Below are positions 9,970-21,321 of a stretch of 26,597 nucleotides of DNA, piece by piece. The notes under the pieces are model-generated. The model searched no databases. It had not been told where the DNA came from and worked only from the letters and a program-made list of their open reading frames with translations. Where the stretch lies: contig CAXKVR010000367.1 of the NCBI GenBank assembly GCA_964058845.1, forward strand, positions 1-26,597. Reading direction: 5' to 3'. Position 1 is the stretch's first letter; every line of letters begins with the position of its first letter. Made by a program: the position numbers and the translations under genes. This stretch comes from Carex sylvatica (taxonomy: Eukaryota > Streptophyta > Magnoliopsida > Poales > Cyperaceae).

Positions 9970-10172
9970 TGGTGTCCGGATCCCCTAAAGTAACTCAATG
10001 TTGGGATTTTAGATCGGGACCGTTCAATTCGAATTCATCGCTCGAGATTGCTTCACGATTCGAATTTATCTCTTTAGATGCGCATGCTGTACTTCAAATA
10101 GATTATTTGGATTCGAATCGGACGGTCCAAATTTAAAACTCAATCTTTTAGTTACTTCACTGGATGTGAACT
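9970..10172. mobile_element. imperfect inverted-repeat element (old MITE)
   Basis: Arms of about 63 bp pair across a 76-bp centre. The left starts at 9971 (GGTGTCCGGATCCCC). Left and right complement share AAGTAACT, GGACCGT and ATTCGAAT in the same order. Identity is moderate, so the insertion is old. No certain target duplication was seen. Confidence 0.65.
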
Positions 10173-13050
10173 CCTTTTTATGAGGGGCCAATGGGCCACA
10201 TTCAAGGAACAGTGTGATCTGAGTTAGCTACCATATATGAATCAAATTTTAGCGAATTAATATAAGTGATATTAGCAAAAGGAAAAAAATAATTAGATTG
10301 GTAATGAAGTAGATCAGTTTGAACGGTTTAATTTGTCGCTTGAAGTCGATTTGATAGATTTGTAGTTGATATTATATAGGACGAAATGACACTAATATCA
10401 TACTAGTCAGACTTCATATTATATCTTCGTTCATAAATATTAATTTGTACAAATTCAAATTTAAAATAGACCACAATATTAATTTGATTAATGGAATCTA
10501 GAGCCAGCGATCTCTACATTTTTCTTAAAAAAAAATAGACTACAATTAGCAAAATACCACTACCAGTAGTTGCAGTTGACAAATTTTTTTTTTTTTTTAA
10601 ATATTTGAGAATTTCTGACATCATTGTCATATGAGGATGATTATTTTACGACAATGAAGGATTAAATTCAATATATGAAGAAGAACAATTACTTGATTTA
10701 AGATTATATATTGAAAGATAAATTATTAGCTAGAGAATTTATTTTTGGATAAAAGAAATGATTTGAGAATGTTAAAGTAAAATATTTTGAAAATTTATGA
10801 CATTATTATTGTCCTATAGGGATTGTTTAATTGCAATGGAGGATTAAAAATTGAATCTCCGATAGTTTTTTTACTGTGTAGATTAAAAAAATGATTGAAA
10901 TGATATTTTGAAAACTTAAATAAGACGGTTGGACGGAGAATTATTTTTATAAATTAAAAAAGCATGTATTTGCTTGAAGAGACAATTAATGAATTAATGT
11001 TTGAGCATGGTATAACTCCATGTATATTCTTTATCGATCTTGTATTATAAATTATTTTTTTTGGGTTAATAAGCGTTTAAAATAAGTTTAGACCTACTTA
11101 AAAAAAAAAAAACTTTAGCAAAGCATAAAAATTAAACCAGAACAAGATTTTTAGTTCTATCTAAGAATTTTTTATTTAATAATATTAAATCAAATAATTT
11201 TTTTAGTGTACAAGGTTTGTGGTTCTGCTGAACACTTTTCTGTCGCATACAATCCCTATTTTTTAGCCTTTTTATGGCTACATATATAGAACGTAAAAAA
11301 ATAACAGTGTAATCGAAAATTTTACGATATAACACGTGTTGGTGGTATGACATGATCATCACGCATTAAGAGATTTTTGCTTATAAGAAGGATTTCAAAA
11401 AGTTTCTAAAGCAATGAAGGAATCAATCTTATTTAAATGTATCTAAACCTACTCTAAAGCTTCAATTAGAGATTTCATACCTCTTTTGATATCGTAATCA
11501 AAGGTGAAGAACCTCCAATAAACTAGTCGGCCTTCTTGTTTCTTAATCGACCTCCAAGCAACAAATAGATAATTTCTATCTTAATATCCACTCAAAATTA
11601 TTTAGAAAAACAAATTTCTTTCTACTAGAGAATACTATTTGTTGTTGTTCCTTAATCAAAGTTTCTACCATTCAATAAAACACTTTTATTATGGTAGGAA
11701 TTGTACTTAACACATTAAAAAAATAAGGGATTCAAGAGAGAATTCATACGGCTTAGAGAGGAAGACAATGAAAAGCCACACCCTTGGAGAGGAAGGAATG
11801 TGTATTTATTTTCCATCCTAAGATTTTTCCATTAATTTTAAAAAGACTAGAATGTTTCTTTCCCACTTTTTTGAAATTAATCCAATTAATTGTTGCATCA
11901 TATGCATTGTATAATTATTTCAATAATAATTGTATATTTCATGTTTATTGATAATAAATTTATAAAACATGTCATTACATGATATAAATTTATTTTAGAT
12001 TAAGATTATCATCTTCGTGACATTTATGTTAGTATCATATGATGCATGAAATAAATTAAATTATAGCTGTTATAATTAATTATTCAATCAACATATTCAT
12101 ATCACATATGACAATTTTAAAGTAATATGTCTAATTAAGAACCTATTTTGATGTGACCCAAGATGATTTATGTCATGCTAACAATAACATTAGAATTCTT
12201 TCATTTTATAAATCACAAGCGGCATGTAGCAATACATTGCGATTAACAAATTGACGCAGATGATATATACAATATAATACCACAATCTAAAATATAAAAT
12301 ATATTTATATTCGTGTTAATTCTTATGTCTCATGATATCATGAATAAATGAAATGTATGAATGTGTCGTCCTTTATAATTTATTCGTTTCTTGATTCAAA
12401 GTAGATTGTTTATGGTTAAGTGTTAATCATATAGCATGCATACAATCCTACTTCATTAAGGGGCTTGGTGATATCATCACTCATGAAACATGAGGGGCAA
12501 TAGTAATCCTAATGAACAACTTCCCTCCGCACAAGTCATGTATATTGAAATATTATTTTTATAACCACCGATTAAGACTAGCGTTGGACAATACTCACAA
12601 TATACATTTTTCATGTAGAAAAGACAAACATATTATACTTTAGAATTAAAAGTTTAAAACATATATGAAATAATTGATAACACGTAACACAATCCATTTA
12701 ATGTTTCAGTTAGAGTCTAATCCAATGCCATGTTCTCCAACATGCTTTTATGTGATTGAATTAGTAACTCCCTACCTATTGTTTGTAGAACATAACCATC
12801 ATTTAACTCACATACAAATCATTTATGATTAATTACTATTCCATGTTAATTGTCAAGATTAGAGACTATTTAGAGTAATTACATCTTAATTATAGAGTTA
12901 TAGAATTCAAGTCATCAGCTCAAACAATCTATAATACGATAAATACTTAGTGAACAAAATGATATAAATTATTCAAATCATGAACAAAAATATAAAAACT
13001 ATTATCATATATTTGATAATTTGAATTCTAGACCATAACACTAGCACCAC
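10173..13050. other. long AT-rich stretch, no gene recognised
   Basis: Nearly 2.9 kb without a credible coding region. Between about 10601 and 10900 a unit containing GACATcATTgTC and GGATTAAA is repeated degenerately with an offset of about 185 bp. From about 11400 to 12900 the DNA is less monotonous and could be a decayed retroelement interior, but I find no reverse transcriptase, integrase or protease motif, and no terminal repeats. Confidence 0.4.
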
Positions 13051-13601
13051 TAGGGGTGTTCATCGGTTCGGTTCGGTTGGAACCGAACCGAACTTGGCAA
13101 ACCAAAGTTATAATTCGGTTTTAAAAATAGAACCGAACCGAACCGAATTAGCATTGCAACCGAACCGAACCGAACCGAAGTTTTATTTCGGTTTGTTCGG
13201 TTTATTCGGTTCAAATCGAAATTAATTAATTTTTTTATTTAAAACAATTGATTTATAATAAACCAAAGTATATTAAGAAATAAACTGGAGTATTAAGAAA
13301 TAAACTAAGATATTTAGAAATAAATTAAGTATTTAAAGCAATTGATTAAGAAATAAACCGGAGTATTAAGAAATAAACCGGGGTGGTTTGGATCAAATTC
13401 ATATTATATGAAAGTTCGGTCGGTTCGGTTATTTCGGTTTTGAAAATTTTCAAACCGAACTGAACCGAAGTTCTAATTCGGTTTTGAAAATTCAACCGAA
13501 CCGATCCAATAAACCGAAATAATCGAACCGTTCAAACCGAACTAATTTGATTCGGTCCAAAACCGATTAAACCGAACCGTTTGAACACCCCTAAACACCA
13601 C
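13043..13601. mobile_element. non-autonomous hAT element, 13051-13593
   Basis: The terminal inverted repeats are TAGGGGTGTTCA at 13051 and its complement ending at 13593. The flanks AGCACCAC (13043-13050) and AACACCAC (13594-13601) form an 8-bp target duplication with one mismatch, the length expected for hAT transposons. Inside both ends lie dense CGGTTCGGTT and AACCGAACCG subterminal repeats, probable transposase binding sites. The 543-bp element has no transposase frame. Its termini differ from the CAGAG end of the hAT element at the right of the window, so it is probably mobilised by another family. Confidence 0.88.
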
Positions 13602-15122
13602 GAACCGATGTGATCCTGACACATCATGACATGTGATAAAAACAACATAAAATTTATATATACCATCATTTATTTCAAACAATAATTTAATTCTCGGCCA
13701 ATAAATTTACTTTGTACACATACACATTTATTTTGTTTACACACTATTTTGCACGTTATAATTATTGACAATATTTTCAAATTTTCCACAATTTTCTAGT
13801 TTTCTTCTCGAAACAAACTTAAAATAAATAAAAAATAGTTAAATATGATCAAATGTAATTACATGTAACCAAATCCGATCAAACTTAACTAATATAATCA
13901 AACATAATCAATTATAATACAATACGTCATTCAAATCACGAAGTGACTGATTACAACTCGACATGACACAAATTTACAGTGCTAGCTACAAAATTCTTTC
14001 TACATGTAATATTTAAATCCTGAACTCCAATCTCCAATAACAAAAGAAAGGTGATTGTGGAATATCAACAAACACATGTAACTTTGATCCCATGCATCCT
14101 TATCTGCAGCAACCCCTCTTTTGATTTAGAAGAATTTAAACCAAAAAAAGTCTAAAACCAAATTTGGGGTCCTGGATGCAAATAGAACAAACACACTTTG
14201 GCAAAGTCAACGAAAAAGATTCCACAAGTTCTTTTGAGCTTCCCAAAAACAGGTCTTGACAGATGGAGAGCATGAATTTCAGTCATCAACGACTTTACTA
14301 CGCCGCCACGTGGTACATGCATGAATGAATATAATTTTCTTTGTACTGATCCAAGTTAAAACAAGTAATTTAGGAAATTCTAAATTTCATACTGAATATT
14401 ATATAAACACCAAATATTACAATAAAATATTTGTTCTCCATTTAAATTTTAAGCTCACAATTTTTCACATAAAAAAAATATATGTATTTGTTACTAGATT
14501 AAAAATTAATTTTTAATGGATATAGGTATTTATTGTAAAAAAATTTCATCACCCATTAATCTACCCATTTGTTCATGAAAATGCTGAAAAAAAAATACTA
14601 CATAATTATTTGGAACTTTCTTATTATGCATATAGTAAAAGTCTAGCCCATTGCATTTAAAATAATGAAGTAAAAATATTTATGTTATCCTGACATCCTG
14701 ACCTCAAAAAAAAATCCCTCAATATTTTTGACCAACTTATACAAAATATAAATAAATTGTCAAGCGTGCATTTTAATATAATTGATTTTTTTTTTTTTTA
14801 ATAATCAGGTGTACATTTTAAGGAGAATCAAAGAATAAGCGTGAAAGTTCAAAATAAAAGTCTGTATTTCACAATATTCATATGTATAATTTGAAGGTTC
14901 GTATAGCGAGTTTAACAGTTGTTGACAACTATCACAAGTTGTGTGTAAATTGAAATAAACAAATATACAATTTACATTTTACAATAGAGGGATAGCATGA
15001 AAAAACCCACCGAGAATTAATGTTTAAGATGTGAAATCAAGGAGAATTAGTTTTAATTAAGTGATAAAGACAGTAGTTTTATATAAAAAGTTATTGGTAC
15101 AAAATTCTTAATGATAAATTTC
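13594..15122. other. AT-rich stretch, no gene seen
   Basis: No coding region was recognised. A G-box-like CACGTG lies at 14307-14312, but no gene follows it. T-runs and A-runs are frequent. Confidence 0.45.
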
Positions 15123-15563
15123 GAGTAGAACTAAGGTGTTCTCTTAAGTTTATCAAGTACATATGTGAATTCAACTCTAAAATATATTATATTGATTTCA
15201 AATGACAAATCTGAACCGTTGAAACTCATCTATCTGATCTTATGAGTGATGCGTCTACAAGCGAAAATTTTAAACTTTCGAACTAATGTAGTATAAAGTT
15301 AAGCATTCAAAATTAATATGTTTATAAATTAATTTTAATGCATTCGTTTTTTGAATGTTTTTTTGAGCGTTTTTTTGACAACTTTACTTTATATGAAATT
15401 AATTAAAAAAAAATTAAATTTTCACATGTAGATGCATCACTCGTAAAGTAGATGGATTTTAAATTTTTAATTGTTTGAATTCGTCATTTGAAACAAATCT
15501 AATAAATTTTAGAGTTAATTTCAAAAATTATTTGATAAATTTAAGAACACTCTAATTCTACTC
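15123..15563. mobile_element. palindromic MITE 3 (Mutator-like family)
   Basis: The left arm from GAGTAGAACTAAGGTGTTC (15123) is matched by an inverted right arm ending at 15563. Shared blocks include TTCAAATGAC, ATCTATC / ATCTACTT and GAGTGATGCRTCTACA. Arms extend to about 15300 and from about 15370, with a small inner hairpin at 15311-15338. The outer pattern GAGTA...CTAAGGTG recalls MITEs 1 and 2. The 9-bp flanks (ATAAATTTC and GTAATTTTT) match only 6 of 9, so the target duplication is weak. There is no coding capacity. Confidence 0.78.
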
Positions 15564-16710
15564 GTAATTTTTTTTATAAATTTTAAAATAGTTAGATAGC
15601 TTGAATCCAATCTTACTTGAAATAAAATAAAGAAATGTAAATTTAGGAATACAACTAGAAAATCTAGGCCTTGATGCGTATCTTTTTTGTTCTCTTCTGG
15701 AAATGGTGGCAAGAGTGATGACCTATTTTAGTTGCCGAAGTTGGCGATGGTTAATAGCTTTACGCAAGCAAATAATAGCACCATAAATGTAACCCAGCAA
15801 ATGCGCACTGTCCGTTTTGTGAGAAAATGGAGGAGCGCCAAGCACAAACTGTAAGTGCCAACAAGTCATTTATATCCGGATCCGCATATATTATAGAGAC
15901 AATTATTTAATATATATTTAATAAAAAAATGAATGTTAAAGTATTTAATTATTTAATAATTTAATATTTTTATAAAATATATCATTTGAGTTTTAAATAT
16001 GTGATTTAGGAATACAACTAGAAAACTAAAATTAAAGGAGAGTATCATGTAATTTTATTTTTTAAGAGAAACTAATAATTATTTTTGTAAAAGTTCAAAT
16101 TTTAAAGGACAAAAATGGAAAAATAAAACCTCATTTCATGGAGAGACTTGGCTCCCTTTCTCCAATACATACTTCAGTTTTTGATATTTTTGTATGAAGA
16201 GTGGGCTCGTATTCAAAAAAGGAGAGCGCAACATCTAACATTAACATCACCTCAGACCAAGTCGAGATATAGTATTCATATTCCGGCTGAGTGGTCTTCA
16301 GAAGGCATGACTAATAAAATTAGGGTCTAAGATAAATTTGGTTGTTTTAATAAAATAGCTTGCACTCCCAACAATTTATTAAGAAAAAAAGAATGATTAT
16401 GTAGTCAAAGTTTTTTTTTATATATATCAAATCAAAGTATAGGCATTGATATTTCTCCTCAGGCTACATTGACTGAGTACAATTGAAACTAACAGTCCAA
16501 GATCATTCTTTTAACTAGACACGAATCTCAAAGCACAAATGATTGCATGCATGTGGCAAAAATTTATAGTTTTGCATCTATAAGAATTAAAACAAGCATG
16601 AATCTTATGTAATTAAAATTATTGCAATTTCATTCTTCGTTACTATTTTACTCCTATGTAATTTATTGCCACCAAATTATCTAAAAGAAATTGACAGTTA
16701 ATTTTATTCT
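15564..16710. other. AT-rich stretch, no gene recognised
   Basis: A 60-codon frame at 16148-16330 (ending IPAEWSSEGMTNKIRV) has less AT-biased codons than its surroundings and might be an exon scrap, but I do not recognise it. Nothing else is evident. Confidence 0.35.
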
Positions 16711-16750
16711 TCGATCCAAACCGTTCATCATGTTGTCCATATTAATATGT
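16711..16750 (+). repeat. fragment of the palindromic MITE 1 arm
   Basis: Roughly 33 of 38 positions match the inner arm of MITE 1, as read from its right arm in reverse complement. It contains CGATCC.AACCGTTCATC and CATATTAAT. The outer MITE terminus is absent. The fragment ends 16 bp before the SecA1-like exon. Confidence 0.6.
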
Positions 16751-16766
16751 CAAATTCTATTGACAG

Positions 16767-16899
16767 CTCTTTGAATTTGATGAGGTTTTGAACAGCCAGA
16801 GAGACCATGTCAATGCTGATCGGAGGCGGGCTCGTCTATGACAACATCCAATCTCTTATTGTTGAATATGCAGAGCTTACTGTGGATGACATTCTCGAG
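16767..16899 (+). pseudogene. SECA1: isolated exon of chloroplast SecA1 (protein translocase ATPase), frameshifted
   Basis: After an acceptor-like TATTGACAG, the plus strand reads LFEFDEVLNSQRDHVNADRR. It then shifts frame near 16835-16841 and continues IQSLIVEYAELTVDDILE up to a donor-like GAG|GTAATT at 16900. This matches the segment of SecA that follows the second nucleotide-binding domain, in the helical scaffold region. The EYDEVLN-QRD, ERRRAL and IIEYAELTMDDILE signatures of plant SECA1 are recognisable. SecA1 is the ATP-driven motor of the thylakoid Sec pathway. Only this one exon is found, no flanking SecA exons are visible, and the frame is broken. It is therefore a captured or transposed exon relic that kept both splice borders. 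Confidence 0.85.
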
Positions 16900-17852
16900 G
16901 TAATTAATACGTAAAATGTCATGAATGATGTATAAAATATAAAATTGTAGGAAGCATGCTTGGATACTCTTAGAAAACATAAAGATTGTCTCAAAACTAA
17001 ATAATCAAGCAGACTTTCTTTTGTGCAAATAATTGAAAGAGAAGAAACTACAATGTCTTTCTAAAGTCAGGGATTTGTTTACTTTATTTATTTTAAAATT
17101 TCTTTATTTAAGAATATAAAACAAACGGACATCTAGGATTATTATGGTTTTGTAATGAGGATTGTATGGTTTTTTCTTTTCTTTTTTTTCCTTGTGTGTT
17201 TTTCTGCACGTATATTTCTTGCCTAAAAAATCAATTTTTTTTTTTTTTGGCAAGCTAGGCAAATATTGGTATTGATACACTAGATCTAGAGAAAACTAGG
17301 ATCTAGAGAAGCTGATTGCAAAACTTTAATAGTAAGTTTTATTACACTGACAATTCAGTTTTTTTCTTTCTTATTTGGGTAAGTCTAAATCTAAAAATTA
17401 GAGAACTGGCAAGGATTTCAATTTGTTTACAGAACGTAGTAGAATTGAGTCACTGCTAACTTTAGGGTCATTGTTGAAACCTGAAAGGAATCATTGCTAA
17501 CATTTGGGATTGATTTGTTTCTTTAGTTAGCATCCACTGAAGATCGAAAAAGAGTCGAATGGTATTGCAATCTTTCAGACTCTTTCCTCTATACCTGGTG
17601 AATTTGTATTTTGAATTGATAATTAGAAAGCAAATATATGATTTATTCTTATTTGATGGTGAATGCTTTCAACATGTTTGATAAAATGCGCAAACCAAAT
17701 TCTTGTTTCTAATTTATGAGATTATGGGTTTATTTTGAGTGCAAATGGTGAGAGGCTTAATATCCAAACACTGTCCACCTGATCATGTATATATATAATT
17801 AATTTTGATATATGGCCTTGACATATGAGAAATATAAATGTTTTAAAAACAA
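16900..17852. other. AT-rich stretch, no further SecA exon seen
   Basis: The next SecA1 exon (ANIG...DLEKL region) is not present. A small duplication GATCTAGAGAA occurs twice near 17283-17310. An exon-like stretch after TTTCTTTAG (about 17526-17600, STEDRKRVEWYCNLSDSF) was noticed but not assigned. Confidence 0.4.
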
Positions 17853-17946
17853 CGGTTGAACCGGTTGATCCATCAATCCGACCAGTGAACCATTGATCCG
17901 AAACTTTACTGGGTCAATATCCGATCTGGTTCTGATAACATTGGTT
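17853..17946. repeat. GGTTGAACCGGTTGATCC-type repeat relic
   Basis: A short region rich in alternating CGGTTGA and GGTTGATCC with inverted forms (GATCCATCAATCCG, GAACCATTGATCCG). Such sequences occur in subterminal regions of plant DNA transposons. No termini were found. Confidence 0.3.
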
Positions 17947-18028
17947 TAGGGTATATATATATTTTTAGGGTTTTTAGGATTTTGGCTCTTTTTATATATT
18001 TTTTTAATGGTTTTTATGATTTTTAGGG

Positions 18029-18057
18029 GATGCGGCCCCAAAAAAGGGGTCTGCATC
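18029..18057. other. short interrupted hairpin
   Basis: GATGC and CCCC pair with GGGG and GCATC around an A6 loop. Mismatches (GG against TCT) interrupt the stem. The function is unknown and chance is possible. Confidence 0.35.
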
Positions 18058-18701
18058 TAGCGAATGTGACCATGTCAAAATTCGAATTTTTTAGAAAACG
18101 TGCTTATTTAGTTTTTTTTTTTAAAATATGGTATATTTAACAATTTCGTTCTATATTCTACCCAAAAACTCAACACAGAGTGTTGTGAATTAACTTTGAC
18201 ATCCGACAGTTGAACACGACAAGAGTTGTACGTGTCATGTCTGCATTTTAACATATTATGTTGTTTGAAGTGTTTGTTAATTAGAAGGACCGTAACAATG
18301 AATACCGCACGGTTGGCATAGATTGACACGCGAGATATCATATGTTCTTTTTAAAGAAAAATAAATGTAGTTTATGTGAATTTGAATACGCAGAAAAAAA
18401 TGAATTTTTTTTTTGTAAATTATTATTTTAAATTTCAAAATTCTTTGTCATACTTTTATTTCTCTTTTCCGATTTTTTGAGCATTTTTTTTTAGATTTTC
18501 GATTTTATTACTATTAATAGTTTTTTCGGATTAAAAAAATTATAAACATGTGGAGATTGGACGGTTTGTGGAGACACGTGCACGAATGTGTTTTGTTCTT
18601 GAAGTATTGGGTCATGTTTCTAATCTTAGTTGTCTCCGCTTGGCTAGACTAGGTTCTGATTTTGGAAATTTTTTATCTGTCAAAAAAAAAAAAGAGAGAA
18701 A
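18058..18701. other. AT-rich stretch, no gene seen
   Basis: No coding region was recognised. The frame over 18550-18837 owes its length to low-complexity A-rich sequence. Confidence 0.4.
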
Positions 18702-18793
18702 AACAGTAGAATTTGTATCACTTTTAAAAAACAAAAAGAGTACATATTTTTTATTGATAAAAAGAACAGTAGAATTTGTATCACTTTTAAAAA
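18702..18793 (+). repeat. 29-bp direct repeat pair, offset 63
   Basis: A 29-bp unit beginning AACAGTAGAATTTGTATCAC and ending TTTTAAAAA occurs exactly at 18702-18730 and 18765-18793, in an A-rich context. Confidence 0.9.
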
Positions 18794-19341
18794 TAAAAAT
18801 ATTTGGATCAGTAAGAATTATACCAATCAAAACATAGTTTTTTTTAAAAAATCTGATGTATAGATGGAGAGAATTCTTATATTAAATCTTTAGTAAAATA
18901 TGAAAAATTGTTTAAAATATAGATGAAATGTTTCTATTATATCTAAATTTTAAGATATTTTATCTATTTTTGTAAAATATTTTTATATTTTATTAAAAAA
19001 ATTGAAAGAAAAAATAATAAATTGATTTGGATCGGTAAAATTTGATCTAAACTTTTTGATTTTTAAAATCAGTATTCTATCGATCTTTCTACTAATTAAA
19101 AATATGATATTTCTACGGATAAAAAATGACCTCCAATTTCTCATGTATTTCTTGCGACCAGCAGTGATCTTTCATTTATGCTGTTAAACTTTGGAATTAA
19201 TGCAAACATCGCCAAAAATAAAATAAAATAAAATAAAATAACGTTAATAGACAGGACAATACAAGCTGCAGTAATGCATTCTACATCGTGTGTGTGAAGT
19301 AATGCATTCAAGTGTATCGTGGTCGAATCCGTATCCTCTGA
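18794..19341. other. AT-rich stretch with (AAATA)n microsatellite
   Basis: An (AAATA)5 microsatellite lies at 19216-19240. GTAATGCATTC occurs twice near 19271 and 19300. No gene is seen. Confidence 0.5.
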
Positions 19342-19453
19342 GATGTCTCAAATCTTTGTATAATCCAAAGGATCAGAATTGTTTCCCACTTTAATGGGGC
19401 CGCTAATAAGACTGCTAGTCATGTTCATGTACTCGCTGAACTGGCAAAAACTG
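19342..19453 (+). pseudogene. possible RNase H-like relic (LINE or plant RVT_3 type)
   Basis: One plus-strand frame reads DVSNLCIIQRIRIVSHF, then NGAANKTASHVHVLAELAKT. The arrangement SH(F/V)..(A/E)N..A.(H)xLA(E/K)LA resembles the C-terminal end of the RNase H-like domain found in plant LINEs and in many short plant retroelement-derived proteins. The rest of the domain, including the acidic catalytic residues, is not visible. The match is short and the call is tentative. Confidence 0.3.
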
Positions 19454-20913
19454 GTATGCTAGTAATTATTTTGCATATATCTATGTATGATTTATATATC
19501 CTATAAGTTCCATTTATGAGGGGCACTTTTGTTTATCTTTCTAACTAACATGCCTCCTCTGGATTTGGTAAGAAAAAGTGAGCCAGATATTTAATAATGG
19601 AAAATTGAAAAAATTGACCAGTGTAGTTCGGTTGGCTAGGTAGGTACTAACTGCATGGGTTGCATCACAGTATAGATGTGGCTGGTACGATGTTGGAATT
19701 AGAGACTTAAGTTGGAAAAACAGTGAATCTATCATTCTGGTACCAGTTCAGAATTGCTAAGAATACTACTACCACAACATTTCTCCATAATACAAACAAT
19801 CCCTTTTATTTTAGTGGTACAAAGTCTGAAATCAAATTGTGCAACTAACCATACTGTCATTTAATGAGCAGATTTGTAAGTAGACTGTAAGTACAGGGCT
19901 TCAAATTAGCTTTTACTCTTTTTTTTCTCTTTGCATTCCTGTAACTTTTGTATGTTGTAAATTTTGACAGGAAATCAAAGGAAAGAGATCAAAAATCAAA
20001 GATTTAACTCATAAAAATTCATAAGACTTGATCTTGTCAGATGCTTTTAGTGTAAACATCACAATTTAGTCCCTGGTTTTAGTTTTATTATGTTTTTTTA
20101 TCCAAAATAAGATATTTAAGCTTGTAACAGTAGGCTTTAAAAGGGTGATTTAGTTTGAACATATGCCTAAGTTCAGCAACCTCAGATTTATTCAACATAT
20201 CCAATGTAACACCAGATATTCTGAATTTATCCTTGTGCATTTGGAGACTAATATATAACAAAAAAGAAGAATAAATTTATGGGAGCTTTTGCCAAGCCAG
20301 CAGTAATATCAGTATTTACCATGATAGCTATGACTATACTGCACGTATTTTCCTAGAATTTATGAAAACATCTGCTAATCTATTTTACTATTTCTGGCCA
20401 CAATCAACCATATAATATATTCACCACTTTTGCCTCTCTCCATACATTTTTCATTTCCTAGAAGAAAAATTACCAGAATAGTTCAATTCTCTGAGTTCCC
20501 TTTATGACTACGTTGGATTATATTTATAACTGAATTGAATATCTTGAGGAAAGACAGAACGGTTTTGATTTTAATTGGTGGAATTGCAGTATTGTCAAAA
20601 GATAAAATAATTAATTTTTTTTTGTCATTTTGAGAATCTGTAGCACCCACAAAGTACCTCTTTACCTACCAAGGTAAGTATTATCATTTCCTTTTATGTG
20701 CATTTCATTTACTATGTACTGGTAGAAACTGCTATTACTGAACAGTAGCATTCTGACACCCCCATATCAAACTATATATAAAGCTTACAAAATTTAATGA
20801 CTTTTAGCAAACTAGACAAAACATTTTGCTGTGCTTAGAAATAAGACCCAATATTTCTCATATTTGCAACCAGCAACTAATTCTCATATGCAAAGATAAA
20901 CCGTACTATCAGC
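19454..20913. other. intron-like stretch, no gene established
   Basis: The base composition is more mixed than in the rest of the window and resembles genic introns. There is a good donor-like CAAG|GTAAGT at about 20671-20678 on the plus strand, and an acceptor-like TTCTTCTAG on the minus strand near 20459-20467. Apart from the minus-strand frame at 20088-20240, I could not build a coding model. Confidence 0.3.
20088..20240 (-). CDS. unrecognised 50-codon frame, possible exon scrap
   Basis: The minus strand encodes MHKDKFRISGVTLDMLNKSE, then VAELRHMFKLNHPFKAY, and ends LILDKKT and a stop. Its residue mix (charged, few runs) looks more protein-like than other frames nearby. Upstream, TATATATTAG could be a splice acceptor for the preceding codons (CTCCAA ATG). 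No family is recognised, and a chance open frame of this length is possible in the window. Confidence 0.2.
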   Translation of the reverse strand: MHKDKFRISGVTLDMLNKSEVAELRHMFKLNHPFKAYCYKLKYLILDKKT

Positions 20914-21321
20914 TCTCATGATTAAACCAGTATTATGTTATTTGAAGGTTGCTCCTCATAAAAGCAAATCAAAAGTTTCAGCTATTGTTAAAAAGTTCAT
21001 ATAAACAAGTTAATTACTCTACCATTTGGTAAATATGAAAAATGGTAGGGACGAGAGGCTAGATCAGTTTTGGTTGAATCAATGAAGGATGTAAGACAAC
21101 TGTTTGGTGGTGCTCTAAAAAAATGTAGAAAAGTTGGGGTTTTCTGCAAATAAAAAAAACTAGTCGGAGAGCATTATGGGCCTTTCAAATATAGTTTAGA
21201 GAATTATGGGCCTTTCAAAAATCGGAGAGCATTATGAGCATAAAAACATGCTTCTCAATATATGGACAAGAGTTGGAGGTGCTTAATGGGCCTTTCAAAA
21301 TTCGTTTAAACTCAATCCGTT
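20914..21321 (+). repeat. 408-bp direct repeat, left copy
   Basis: It matches 22483-22890 with six substitutions and no gaps (about 98.5% identity). It starts TCTCATGATTAAACCAG and ends ACTCAATCCGTT. Inside, ATTATGGGCCTTTCAAA (or TTAATGGGCC...) is repeated three times. The ends are not TG...CA, no primer-binding site follows, and no polypurine tract was recognised, so an LTR is unlikely. Confidence 0.95.

Noticed and set aside
14301..14313. G-box CACGTG as a promoter element
   Set aside because: No coding region or transcript start follows it. A six-base motif is expected by chance in a window of this size.
3027..15563. CRISPR-like or regularly spaced repeat reading of the inverted repeats
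   Set aside because: The repeats are single palindromes with different interiors and transposon-type flanks in a eukaryotic genome, not an array.
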